From positions 1 through 41,300 of the forward strand of contig JAHFKT010000006.1 of NCBI GenBank assembly GCA_023245235.1: DNA of 41,300 nucleotides. Direction: 5' to 3'. This DNA comes from Candidatus Yanofskyibacteriota bacterium. Lineage in GTDB: Bacteria; Patescibacteriota; Minisyncoccia; 2-02-FULL-40-12; GWA2-44-9. This document shows positions 22,579 through 29,531 of the stretch, one piece after another. Each line of letters starts with the position of its first letter. Position 1 is the stretch's first letter. A model generated the notes under the pieces. The model made no database searches and was not told the origin of the DNA. It saw only the letters and a program-made list of their open reading frames with translations. The position numbers and the translations under genes were made by a program.

Positions 22579-23376
22579 ATGAATATCATTGAGGTCAAAA
22601 ATCTTATCAAAAAATTCGGTAATGAACTCATAGCTGTTGACGATGTCTCTTTCGATGTCCAAAGAGGAGAGATATTTGCGTTTCTCGGGCCGAATGGTGC
22701 GGGCAAGTCAACGACCATAAAGATGCTGACCACACTGCTTCATCCGACCGGCGGTTCGATACGGCTCAATGACCACGATCCGGCCCGCGAAGCTGATGCG
22801 GTCAGGCATTCCTTCGGCATTGTCTTTCAGGATCCGAGCTTGGACGATGAGCTGACCGCATATGAGAACATGGAGTTCCACGGGGTCCTGTACAGCGTTC
22901 CCAAGGCTACTCGACGCGAGCGGATAGAACAGCTTCTGAAGTTCGTTGAACTATGGGACCGCAAGGATGACCTGGTAAAACAGTTCTCCGGCGGTATGAA
23001 GCGCCGCCTTGAGATAGCCCGTGGCCTGCTTCATCATCCGAAGATACTGTTCCTGGACGAACCGACGCTTGGGCTGGATCCCCAGACCAGGAACCATATG
23101 TGGAACTACCTTAAAGAGCTTAATACGAAAGAGGGCATTACGATATTTTTCACTACTCATTATATGGAAGAAGCCGACCGTATCGCTCAGCGAATCGCCA
23201 TCATTGACCATGGCAAGATCATCGCATCCGGCACGCCTGAAGAATTGAAATCCCAAGCCGGTAAAGAGACACTTGAAGAAGCATTCCTGTCATTTACCGG
23301 CAAGACTATCCGCGAAGAAAGCGGCGGCGGGCTGGACTCCATGCGCCAGCACCGGCGTATGTGGACCCGACGATAA
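22579..23376 (+). CDS. ABC-2 type transporter ATP-binding protein (DrrA-like)
   Basis: A 265-residue ATPase. Walker A GPNGAGKST (37-45), Q-loop in VFQDPSLDDELTA, signature FSGGMKRRLEIARGL, Walker B ILFLDEPTLGLDP and switch His in FFTTHYMEEADR are all intact. The pattern matches the daunorubicin/multidrug exporter ATPases (CcmA/DrrA group). The partner permease starts five bases after its stop. Substrate cannot be deduced. Confidence 0.95.
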   Translation: MNIIEVKNLIKKFGNELIAVDDVSFDVQRGEIFAFLGPNGAGKSTTIKMLTTLLHPTGGSIRLNDHDPAREADAVRHSFGIVFQDPSLDDELTAYENMEFHGVLYSVPKATRRERIEQLLKFVELWDRKDDLVKQFSGGMKRRLEIARGLLHHPKILFLDEPTLGLDPQTRNHMWNYLKELNTKEGITIFFTTHYMEEADRIAQRIAIIDHGKIIASGTPEELKSQAGKETLEEAFLSFTGKTIREESGGGLDSMRQHRRMWTRR

Positions 23377-23380
23377 TATT

Positions 23381-24127
23381 ATGAGCACTATCTATATTCT
23401 TTGGCTGAGACAATTAAAGCGGTATGTCCGTTCCCGTTCCCGTATCATCGGGTCTTTAGGCCAGCCCATCCTATTCCTTCTCTCGCTTGGGTACGGGTTC
23501 GGACCGATATTCCAGCGGGCGGGCCAGGGCAACTATCTTGAGTTTCTTGCACCCGGCATTATCGGGATGAGCATCATCTTTACGTCCATTTTCTCCGGTA
23601 TGGAGATCATCTGGGACCGTCAGTTCGGATTTTTGAAAGAAACCCTGGTGGCACCGGTATCGCGGTTCAATATCATGATCGGTCGGACGCTCGGCGGCGC
23701 TACCGTCGCTACGTTTCAAGGCATTATCGTTTTTGTTATCGCGGTCATTGCCGGCTTCCGGCCGTATCATTGGGGGATGGTGCCGGGTGCGATATTGATG
23801 ATGCTTCTGGTGTCGCTGCTGTTCACTGCGCTTGGCACAGCGGTTGCTTCGCTCCTTGAAGATATGCAGGGATTTCAACTCATCATTAATTTTCTGGTCA
23901 TGCCCATGTTTTTTCTTTCCGGAGCATTGTTTCCGCTCCAGGGTCTCCCGGCCGCTATTGATATCATTGCCCGTATCGACCCGCTTTCGTACGGCGTGGA
24001 TGGATTCCGGGCGTTATTGGTCAATACGAGCCATTTCGGCCTCGTCCAGGATATCGGTATTCTAGGCATCGTGACGGCGGCCTTTCTTCTTATCGGCAGC
24101 TACTTCTTTTCTAGGATTCAAGTATAG
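23381..24127 (+). CDS. ABC-2 type transporter permease (DrrB-like)
   Basis: The ATG at 23381 is preferred because upstream in-frame codons lie inside the ATPase gene. The 248-residue protein has six membrane segments and the ABC-2 signature region FLKETLVAPVSRFNIMIGRTLGG and FFLSGALFPLQGLP typical of DrrB-type exporters. With the ATPase it should export a hydrophobic molecule, or possibly a surface glycolipid; substrate is unknown. Confidence 0.93.
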   Translation: MSTIYILWLRQLKRYVRSRSRIIGSLGQPILFLLSLGYGFGPIFQRAGQGNYLEFLAPGIIGMSIIFTSIFSGMEIIWDRQFGFLKETLVAPVSRFNIMIGRTLGGATVATFQGIIVFVIAVIAGFRPYHWGMVPGAILMMLLVSLLFTALGTAVASLLEDMQGFQLIINFLVMPMFFLSGALFPLQGLPAAIDIIARIDPLSYGVDGFRALLVNTSHFGLVQDIGILGIVTAAFLLIGSYFFSRIQV

Positions 24128-24136
24128 AACTCAGTC

Positions 24137-24165
24137 TTGCGATTATTTTTCGGAACGCCTACAAT
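24137..24165 (+). promoter_or_regulatory. Promoter
   Basis: TTGCGA (24137-24142), 17-bp spacer, TACAAT (24160-24165). Predicted start about 24172, leader 14 bases. Confidence 0.6.
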
Positions 24166-24185
24166 CCATCGCAGGACCTTTTATA

Positions 24186-24743
24186 ATGGCCGACATATCC
24201 AGGGACCCACCCGCCTTGTTCTTTAAAGAACATCTTGAAGAGGCGGTTCAGAAACACCGGCTCATTCTCAGCGAATCCGTGATGTTCTATACCGTGACGC
24301 TATTATCTTCGATCGGTAACCGCAGGTTTCTGGAGGAACCGCTTGGTGAACGCCTTGTCCGGGCGGATAGTGAGACCGGCCCGGAGCGGCTGCAACTCTT
24401 GCGGACAACCGGCGATGACGCGCTATTGATCACCGGCTTCTGGTCGAACTCGTTGAACCGCCGGATGATCTCGCTCAATTACTTCATTGACATTGGTGTT
24501 CGGGCATATGAAGTTTTAGGCGACGAAGACAAAGGCACTCTTGGGGATACGTTCCGGGAACTCGCCGAGAAGTTCATGCCTTTAGCCGATGCGATAGAAG
24601 AGGTTAGCTCCCGGGTTTCGCTCACCGACGTGCGTAATATTCTTGCCACGTACGAGCGATGGCAAAAGACAAGAAGCCGTCGGTTGGCCAAACGGCTGGC
24701 CGATATGGGTATCCAGGTCGTGGCGATATCAAAAGCGCAATGA
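24186..24743 (+). CDS. Conserved uncharacterised soluble protein, 185 aa
   Basis: An all-helical cytosolic protein. LLITGFWSNSLNRRMISLNYFIDIG followed by AYEVLGD (position about 77-112) strongly recalls a widespread bacterial hypothetical family whose members have a similar motif with SLxRR and a Tyr. No function is known to me. It has its own promoter and terminator. Confidence 0.75.
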   Translation: MADISRDPPALFFKEHLEEAVQKHRLILSESVMFYTVTLLSSIGNRRFLEEPLGERLVRADSETGPERLQLLRTTGDDALLITGFWSNSLNRRMISLNYFIDIGVRAYEVLGDEDKGTLGDTFRELAEKFMPLADAIEEVSSRVSLTDVRNILATYERWQKTRSRRLAKRLADMGIQVVAISKAQ

Positions 24744-24744
24744 C

Positions 24745-24771
24745 AACTCCGCCGAAAGCGGAGTTTTTGAT
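24745..24771 (+). terminator. Intrinsic terminator
   Basis: AACTCCGC (24745-24752) pairs with GCGGAGTT (24758-24765), CGAAA loop, then TTTGATTT. Confidence 0.9.
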
Positions 24772-24783
24772 TTCTTGCGGCGA

Positions 24784-24792
24784 TGGTACAAT
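24784..24792 (+). promoter_or_regulatory. Extended -10, leaderless start
   Basis: TGG-TACAAT, hexamer 24787-24792. Predicted start 24799, one base before the ATG. Confidence 0.55.
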
Positions 24793-24799
24793 AGATGTA

Positions 24800-25195
24800 A
24801 TGAATTCCAATAAGCCAGTCATCAGTGACCGATTCTGGAGATACCTGACTAATTTCTGGTGCCTGGTTTGCTATGCCGCGATCGGATACGATTTCATATA
24901 CGACCACGCCCTCGGCGAACTCCTGCCCTCCATTCTTGTCGTCTATGTGGCCCTGCTGACCCTTTTTGTGGGAGCCAAAGAGTTCGAACGCTGGTATGAT
25001 ATCCACGAGAGCCGTCATCCGGGCGAAGTGTTCGTTATCGGCTGGACGATACTGATCTTCGGTATTATCGGGGCGAAGGTCATTCTGCATAAAACCTATG
25101 CCATACCCGGCGAGGTGATCTCCACCTATATTGCCGTATTGAGCATTCTGGCCATCACTCAAAAATCAAAAGCATTAGTCGGCCACCGGCATTAA
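24800..25195 (+). CDS. Small integral membrane protein
   Basis: ATG at 24800 is chosen because the -10 ends eight bases upstream. The 131-residue protein has about four hydrophobic segments (around 15-34, 41-58, 80-98 and 107-123) separated by polar stretches such as GAKEFERWYDIHESRHPGE. No family is recognised. The MazG-like gene follows by 16 bases and may be on the same transcript. Confidence 0.75.
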   Translation: MNSNKPVISDRFWRYLTNFWCLVCYAAIGYDFIYDHALGELLPSILVVYVALLTLFVGAKEFERWYDIHESRHPGEVFVIGWTILIFGIIGAKVILHKTYAIPGEVISTYIAVLSILAITQKSKALVGHRH

Positions 25196-25211
25196 TTGAT
25201 CTTCTTCGAAA

Positions 25212-25547
25212 ATGGAACTCAAGCAACTTACGCGAAAAGCAAAAACCATCAAAAAAGCCTACGATGAGTTTAATCGCCGGTCGCGGAAACCGGTCTGGAC
25301 GGCGGATTCGTATGTCCAGGGGTTGGTCGGCGATGTCGGCGATCTGACCAAGCTGACGGCGGCATATCTCAAGAGGCCGAACCGCGACGGTTCAAAAAAG
25401 ATCCGCCATGAACTTGCGGACTGTCTCTGGTCGATCATCATGATCGCCCAGGAGTTGGGCATCGATCTGGAAGAAGAATTGCTGATAAACATGGATTATC
25501 TGGAACAAAAGCTGTACGAACGGGTAAAGAATCGTCCGGGCCGTTGA
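25212..25547 (+). CDS. MazG-like nucleotide pyrophosphohydrolase
   Basis: A 111-residue all-alpha protein in the MazG/dUTPase fold. The first metal motif GDVGDLTKL takes the place of the usual EExxE, with Asp for Glu, and the second motif HELADCLWSIIMIA carries the ExxD. Such enzymes hydrolyse NTPs or dNTPs to monophosphates. It follows the small membrane protein. With RdgB it would add to nucleotide-pool cleaning. The acid substitution in motif 1 makes activity slightly uncertain. Confidence 0.82.
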   Translation: MELKQLTRKAKTIKKAYDEFNRRSRKPVWTADSYVQGLVGDVGDLTKLTAAYLKRPNRDGSKKIRHELADCLWSIIMIAQELGIDLEEELLINMDYLEQKLYERVKNRPGR

Positions 25548-25571
25548 TTTTGGAAGCTATGATGCTATAAT
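25544..25571 (+). promoter_or_regulatory. Promoter of the dsbA-like gene
   Basis: TTGATT (25544-25549), 16-bp spacer, TGC-TATAAT (25566-25571). The -35 overlaps the stop codon of the MazG-like gene. Predicted start 25578, three bases before the ATG. Confidence 0.7.
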
Positions 25572-25580
25572 CAATATCTT

Positions 25581-26348
25581 ATGAAATCACAGCTCACAGA
25601 ATTCTCCGATAGCGAACCGATCGTAATTATGGCCGATGCTCCGGTCCCGCCACCTTCTCCGGTTGGAGGCCAACCGCCCGGTTTCGATAAGACGAAACTG
25701 ATCTTGCCGGGAGCGATAATCCTGGCGGCGCTCATAATCAGCGGTTCTATTCTGTTCGACCGCCTGACGGCCGGCAAAGCCTTAATCGCCAACGCCCCCG
25801 CTCCGGGTCAGAAAGTTGCCGTAAATATCGAAGGCAGCCCGATGCTCGGCGATGCCAAGGCACCGGTCACGGTCGTCGAATTCGGTGACTTTCAATGTCC
25901 GTACTGTCAGCGATACTTCCAGGATAACGAGCCGGCGCTCGTGAAGGACTATGTTAATACCGGCAAAGTGAAGTTCGTGTGGAAGGATTACTCATTTTTG
26001 GGCGACGAATCAACATGGGCGGCCGAAGCGGCCCGCTGCGCCAACGAGCAGGGCAAGTTCTGGGCCTACCATGATTATCTGTATAGCCATCAGGGTGCCG
26101 AGCGTTCCGGAGCTTTTGCAAAACCCAAGCTGAAATCATTCGCCCAGACGCTTGGTTTGGATACTTCCAGATTCAATAGTTGTCTTGACTCCGATAAATA
26201 CGCCGCTGCTATTGGGGCGGAGACGCAATACGGCAATACTATCGGCGTAACCGGTACGCCCGCATCATTTGTGAACGGCATCTTGGTCAGCGGAGCGGTG
26301 CCGTACAGTGACCTGAAAGCGGCGATCGATTCCGCGTTAAAAAAATAA
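25581..26348 (+). CDS. Membrane-anchored DsbA-family thiol oxidoreductase
   Basis: A 255-residue protein. A Pro-rich cytosolic start precedes one membrane segment (about 39-59); the outer thioredoxin-fold domain has the active site CPYC (C106, C109) in FGDFQCPYCQRYF and the cis-Pro loop GVTGTPASF. This matches DsbA/DsbG-like proteins in Gram-positive style anchored form (BdbD group). It should make or rearrange disulphides in the exported Cys-rich proteins of this window. A four-base gap joins it to the cupredoxin gene. Confidence 0.93.
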   Translation: MKSQLTEFSDSEPIVIMADAPVPPPSPVGGQPPGFDKTKLILPGAIILAALIISGSILFDRLTAGKALIANAPAPGQKVAVNIEGSPMLGDAKAPVTVVEFGDFQCPYCQRYFQDNEPALVKDYVNTGKVKFVWKDYSFLGDESTWAAEAARCANEQGKFWAYHDYLYSHQGAERSGAFAKPKLKSFAQTLGLDTSRFNSCLDSDKYAAAIGAETQYGNTIGVTGTPASFVNGILVSGAVPYSDLKAAIDSALKK

Positions 26349-26351
26349 TCC

Positions 26352-26825
26352 ATGAAGAAACTTGTTCTTATCGGAGTATTGGTGATTGTCGCAGTCGGGG
26401 CATTTGTCATGTTCCGCGGTAGTGCTCCGGAATACACATCGAATACAACTCCCGCCCCGACCGAAAGTCCCGCTGTGAGCCCGGGAAGTGCTTCCGATAC
26501 AATAAAGCCATCGGCAAGTCCGTCATCTAAAGTCGTAACCGTGACCTACTCCGACAACGGCTATACGCCCTCTTCAGTCACGATCCCGGTCGGCGGTACG
26601 GTTACTTGGAAGAATGAAAGCAGCCAGCTCATGTGGACAGCTTCCAATCCGCACCCCGTCCATAATGGATATCCGGAACCCGGCGGATGCATCAGCAGTA
26701 CGTTCGATGCATGCATGGGCTATGGTCCGGGCACTTCGTGGTCATTCACATTCGATAAAATCGGCACTTGGGGCTACCATAACCATCTCCGGGCGAGGAA
26801 CCAGGGCGTTGTCATCGTCCAGTAA
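26352..26825 (+). CDS. Membrane-anchored cupredoxin-like protein with atypical copper site
   Basis: A 157-residue protein with membrane anchor (about 4-21), Pro/Thr/Ser-rich linker (about 24-58) and cupredoxin domain (about 60-157) with YTPSSVTIPVGGTVTWKNES. His residues cluster in NPHPVHNGYP and WGYHNHLRAR, and two cysteines occur in GCISSTFDAC. The usual C-x-H-x-M triad of type-1 sites is absent; instead HNH occupies that place. It may bind copper differently, or other metal. It is coupled to the DsbA-like gene. Confidence 0.85.
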   Translation: MKKLVLIGVLVIVAVGAFVMFRGSAPEYTSNTTPAPTESPAVSPGSASDTIKPSASPSSKVVTVTYSDNGYTPSSVTIPVGGTVTWKNESSQLMWTASNPHPVHNGYPEPGGCISSTFDACMGYGPGTSWSFTFDKIGTWGYHNHLRARNQGVVIVQ

Positions 26826-26847
26826 GCCCACTTGCATTTACCCCTAT

Positions 26848-27011
26848 TTTTTGATAGTATAGAGATATTGTAGGTTCTCGGTTATGATTCCCCGGCTACG
26901 TAAGTTGCTGGTAGGAACTCGACGAGAGGTCGCCCTACTAGTAAATTTTGTCCGTAAGCGAAGAGAGCAGCAATATTTATTGAGGCTCACAACGCATTAT
27001 GGATCAACAAA
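26848..27011 (+). promoter_or_regulatory. Structured leader upstream of the RRM protein gene
   Basis: About 165 bases without a gene. A TATAGA-type -10 near 26856 is possible. The leader holds a hairpin CTGGTAGG (26908-26915) with CCTACTAG (26934-26941), whose loop contains a small CTCG-A-CGAG palindrome, then an A/T-rich stretch. Long leaders on RNA-binding protein genes often control expression; here that is inference. Confidence 0.4.
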
Positions 27012-27341
27012 ATGGCAAAACGATTGTATGTCGGAAACCTGTCTTTTGACACGACCGACGAAGGTATGCAGGAAGCGTTTTCCAAAGCCGGAGAAGTCAC
27101 GTCAGCACTGGTCATGAAAGACAAAATGACCGGCCGCTCACGCGGATTCGGCTTCGTGGAAATGACTACCGATGAAGGTGCCGCTGCCGCCATAGAAATG
27201 TGGAATGGCAAAGAGCTTGATGGTCGCACGTTGACCGTCAACGAGGCTCGTCCCATGACGGAACGACCCCCGCGCCGACCCGGTGGTGGTGGTGGAGGCT
27301 TCAACCGCGGTCCTCGAACCTATTCGAGCCACGGAGAATAA
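27012..27341 (+). CDS. RRM-domain RNA-binding protein
   Basis: A 109-residue protein with one RNA recognition motif (about 3-80): RNP2 LYVGNL (5-10), RNP1 RGFGFVEM (44-51), and a Gly/Arg-rich tail (about 85-109) ending YSSHGE. It is like the single-RRM glycine-rich proteins of cyanobacteria and other bacteria, thought to act in cold response or RNA stability. It has its own leader and strong terminator. Confidence 0.95.
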   Translation: MAKRLYVGNLSFDTTDEGMQEAFSKAGEVTSALVMKDKMTGRSRGFGFVEMTTDEGAAAAIEMWNGKELDGRTLTVNEARPMTERPPRRPGGGGGGFNRGPRTYSSHGE

Positions 27342-27350
27342 GCAACCTCA

Positions 27351-27390
27351 AAATCAAAACCCCAGCTGTCAACAGCTGGGGTTTTGATTT
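27351..27390 (+). terminator. Strong 19-bp terminator hairpin
   Basis: Perfect stem 27351-27369 with 27372-27390, two-base loop. The U-rich arm also carries a TTGATT (27384-27389) that can serve as -35 of the next gene. Confidence 0.92.
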
Positions 27391-27410
27391 CAATGGTGGC
27401 GGGATATAAT
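27383..27410 (+). promoter_or_regulatory. Promoter of tdk
   Basis: TTTGAT/TTGATT at 27383-27389 and TATAAT (27405-27410), spacer 15-16 bp. Its -35 is within the previous terminator hairpin. Predicted start about 27417, leader 15 bases. Confidence 0.65.
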
Positions 27411-27431
27411 ACCTCCTGCACTCTTCATGAT

Positions 27432-28016
27432 ATGGGGGAAGCCAGAGGCTCCATTACCGTATTTACCGGTCCTATGTTTTCGGGCAAATCGAAGGCCCTG
27501 ATGGCCAGACTTGAGACCAAGCAGCGGGCACACAAAAAAGTTCTTATTATCAAGCCGGCGCTCGATAACCGGTTCGGAGTTCCCGATGGTATCGTCGCCA
27601 AAAAGAAGGGTCTCCAGAGATTCGAACCGTGTGACTCGATGCCGGCACGATCGGTATCAAGCGATACGGAGTTCGTGGAAATGGTAAAGCGCGAGAAACC
27701 CGATGTCATCGGTATCGATGAGGCCCAGTTCTTCGGTCCATGGCTTGGAGCCGTGCTGATCGAATACAGAAGCGTCGGCTACGAGATCTTTGTCGCCGGA
27801 TTGGACCTGGATGCCTGGCGCAGGCCATTCGGTCCGATGCCCGATCTTTTGGCATATGCGGACGACATCGACAAATTTACCGCAAGCTGTTTCGTTTGCG
27901 GTCAAGACGCCCGCTTTACCCAGAAAACCGGCGGTTCATCCTCTGAACAGATCCAGGTCGGCGCCGAGGAGTTTTATGAAGCCCGCTGTGAATCCTGCTG
28001 GGGTCAGCCGAATTAG
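27432..28016 (+). CDS. tdk: Thymidine kinase (type II)
   Basis: ATG at 27432 is chosen because it follows the promoter; upstream in-frame starts lie within the promoter. The 194-residue enzyme phosphorylates thymidine with ATP. P-loop TGPMFSGKSK, the DEAQFF segment with catalytic Glu and the zinc-finger cysteines C-V-C and C-E-S-C (CFVC near 150; CESC near 189) are visible, with KTGGSSSEQIQVGAEEFYEA as the lasso. Salvage fits an organism with limited nucleotide synthesis. Confidence 0.95.
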   Translation: MGEARGSITVFTGPMFSGKSKALMARLETKQRAHKKVLIIKPALDNRFGVPDGIVAKKKGLQRFEPCDSMPARSVSSDTEFVEMVKREKPDVIGIDEAQFFGPWLGAVLIEYRSVGYEIFVAGLDLDAWRRPFGPMPDLLAYADDIDKFTASCFVCGQDARFTQKTGGSSSEQIQVGAEEFYEARCESCWGQPN

Positions 28017-28017
28017 A

Positions 28018-28042
28018 GCATTGGAAATCCCAGTGCTTTTTG
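28018..28042 (+). terminator. Intrinsic terminator of tdk
   Basis: GCATTGG (28018-28024) pairs with CCAGTGC (28030-28036), AAATC loop, then TTTTT. A TTGGAA (28021-28026) inside it can act as the next gene's -35. Confidence 0.75.
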
Positions 28043-28049
28043 CTTTAAT
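28021..28049 (+). promoter_or_regulatory. Promoter with -35 inside the tdk terminator, near-leaderless start
   Basis: TTGGAA (28021-28026), 17-bp spacer, TTTAAT (28044-28049). Predicted start 28056, two bases before the ATG. Confidence 0.5.
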
Positions 28050-28057
28050 AGAATCCG

Positions 28058-28420
28058 ATGAAGCTTAATATTCCCAAAAACGATGCCAAGTATCATTGGA
28101 CCAACCACGTCATAGGCAAGATGGCATACTACGGCCTGTCTGCTGACCGGGTAAAACGGGTAATGAGGAATCCCAAACGGAGCGAGAAGGGCATTGCGCC
28201 TGACACGATTGCCGTCATGCAGCCGGCCGGCACTATGCAGCGGCCGTCCGAGGTCTGGGTCATGTACGCGACGAAAAAGAGATCAGCGAAAGATCCGAAG
28301 TTGATCGGCCCGAAAAAAGTGATCATCACCGCATGGCGATATCCGGGCGTCAGTAAGGTTCGTGAAGCAATCCCGATCCCGAACGATATTCTCGAAGAAC
28401 TAAAATCTATCAAATACTGA
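28058..28420 (+). CDS. DUF4258-like protein
   Basis: A 120-residue basic cytosolic protein. The pattern HVIGKMAYYGLSADRVKRVM then NPKRSEKGI, EVWVMYAT and KKVIITAWRYPG resembles DUF4258/RelE-like short proteins, which have a compact beta-sheet fold. It is not next to an antitoxin gene, so a toxin role is unsupported. It precedes the endonuclease IV gene by seven bases and is probably co-transcribed. Confidence 0.65.
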   Translation: MKLNIPKNDAKYHWTNHVIGKMAYYGLSADRVKRVMRNPKRSEKGIAPDTIAVMQPAGTMQRPSEVWVMYATKKRSAKDPKLIGPKKVIITAWRYPGVSKVREAIPIPNDILEELKSIKY

Positions 28421-28427
28421 ACGAAAT

Positions 28428-29249
28428 ATGAAAAAGATCGGCTGCCATGTTTCCATAGCCGGCGGGATATTCAATGCTCCGGCCAGAGCCAAGGAATTAG
28501 GCTGCGAGGTCTTTCAAATATTTACACGTTCACCGCGCGGCGGAAAGGCGCCGGAACTGACCCCGGAAGTCGTCGCTCAATTTAAAAGCGAGATGCGGAC
28601 CAATAACCAGGGCGCCTGTTACATCCACACGCCCTTCTATATCAATTTTGCCGCGGCAAACAATTCGATCCGGGAGGCGTCCATCAGGATCGTGCGGGAA
28701 GAGCTGGAGCGGGGCACTCTCATTGGTGCACGGTACATCATGACCCACCTGGGAAGCTCAAAAGGCAACACCAGGAACAGTTCGCTTGATATGGTGGCTG
28801 ATGCGGTCAGGCAGATCCTAAAAGGCTATAAGGGAACTACCGAGCTGCTTCTTGAGATCTCGGCTGGGGCTGGAAACATCATCGGCGATACATTCGAAGA
28901 ACTGGCCTACATCATGGATAGAAGCGGGACCGAAACGGGTGTATGCATTGATTCGGCGCATATGTTCGCATCGGGATATGATATTAAAACGGCGGCGGGC
29001 ATGATATCTACGATGAAGATAATCTCAGATACGGTCGGGAAGGGGACCATCAAGCTTATCCACGCCAATGATTCCAAGGTAGATCTTGGCATGCGCCGTG
29101 ACAGGCATGAGCATATCGGCATGGGTAAAATAGGCCGGGAGGGTTTTGAACACCTGATGGAGCACTTTAACCTTGATTTTATCTTGGAGACGGAACATGA
29201 TAGAGTAAAAGAGGACATCCAGGTCCTGAAACAAATAAGATCAAAATAA
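28428..29249 (+). CDS. nfo: Endonuclease IV (AP endonuclease family 2)
   Basis: A 273-residue zinc enzyme that cuts DNA at abasic sites in base-excision repair. Family motifs: GCHVSIAGG at the start, THLGS, LLLEISAGAGN, VCIDSAHMFASGYD and IKLIHANDSKVDLGMRRDRHEHIG, which carry the metal ligands. Length is normal. It is followed after three bases by the DUF5652 gene and forms a unit with the DUF4258-like gene. Confidence 0.96.
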   Translation: MKKIGCHVSIAGGIFNAPARAKELGCEVFQIFTRSPRGGKAPELTPEVVAQFKSEMRTNNQGACYIHTPFYINFAAANNSIREASIRIVREELERGTLIGARYIMTHLGSSKGNTRNSSLDMVADAVRQILKGYKGTTELLLEISAGAGNIIGDTFEELAYIMDRSGTETGVCIDSAHMFASGYDIKTAAGMISTMKIISDTVGKGTIKLIHANDSKVDLGMRRDRHEHIGMGKIGREGFEHLMEHFNLDFILETEHDRVKEDIQVLKQIRSK

Positions 29250-29252
29250 TCT

Positions 29253-29531
29253 ATGCCTAATTATGGATACGGTTGGCCGGTACTATCCGGGTTGGTGGGC
29301 GGAATCTTCGGAGTCCTGGCGGCGCTTGTGATCGCCGTTTTGCTGGTCTGGTCGCTTATATGGAAGGGTATGGCTTTGTGGAAAGCGGCCCGGATGGGCC
29401 ATAAAGGCTGGTTCATTGCGTTATTGCTTATCAATACGCTTGGAATTCTCGATATCTTTTATATTTACGTATTTGCAGAGCGCTATCATCCCCGCCGCCG
29501 TATTCCGGAAGGCGAGACTACCTCCGTTTGA
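29253..29531 (+). CDS. DUF5652 family membrane protein
   Basis: A 92-residue protein with two membrane segments (about 11-35 and 50-74). The segment ALWKAARMGHKGWFIALLLI then NTLGILDIFYIYVFA matches my recollection of DUF5652, a family common in CPR bacteria. Function unknown. Its 3' end overlaps the 3' end of the convergent tgt gene by 14 bases. Confidence 0.85.
   Translation: MPNYGYGWPVLSGLVGGIFGVLAALVIAVLLVWSLIWKGMALWKAARMGHKGWFIALLLINTLGILDIFYIYVFAERYHPRRRIPEGETTSV

Noticed and set aside
26884-27117. 77-codon frame overlapping the RRM gene start
   Set aside because: It overlaps the well-supported RRM gene in another frame, and the early part covers a likely structured leader. No domain is seen.
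28058-28420. RelE-type toxin of a toxin-antitoxin pair
   Set aside because: The protein has DUF4258-like features, but neighbours are tdk and nfo, with no antitoxin-like gene on either side.
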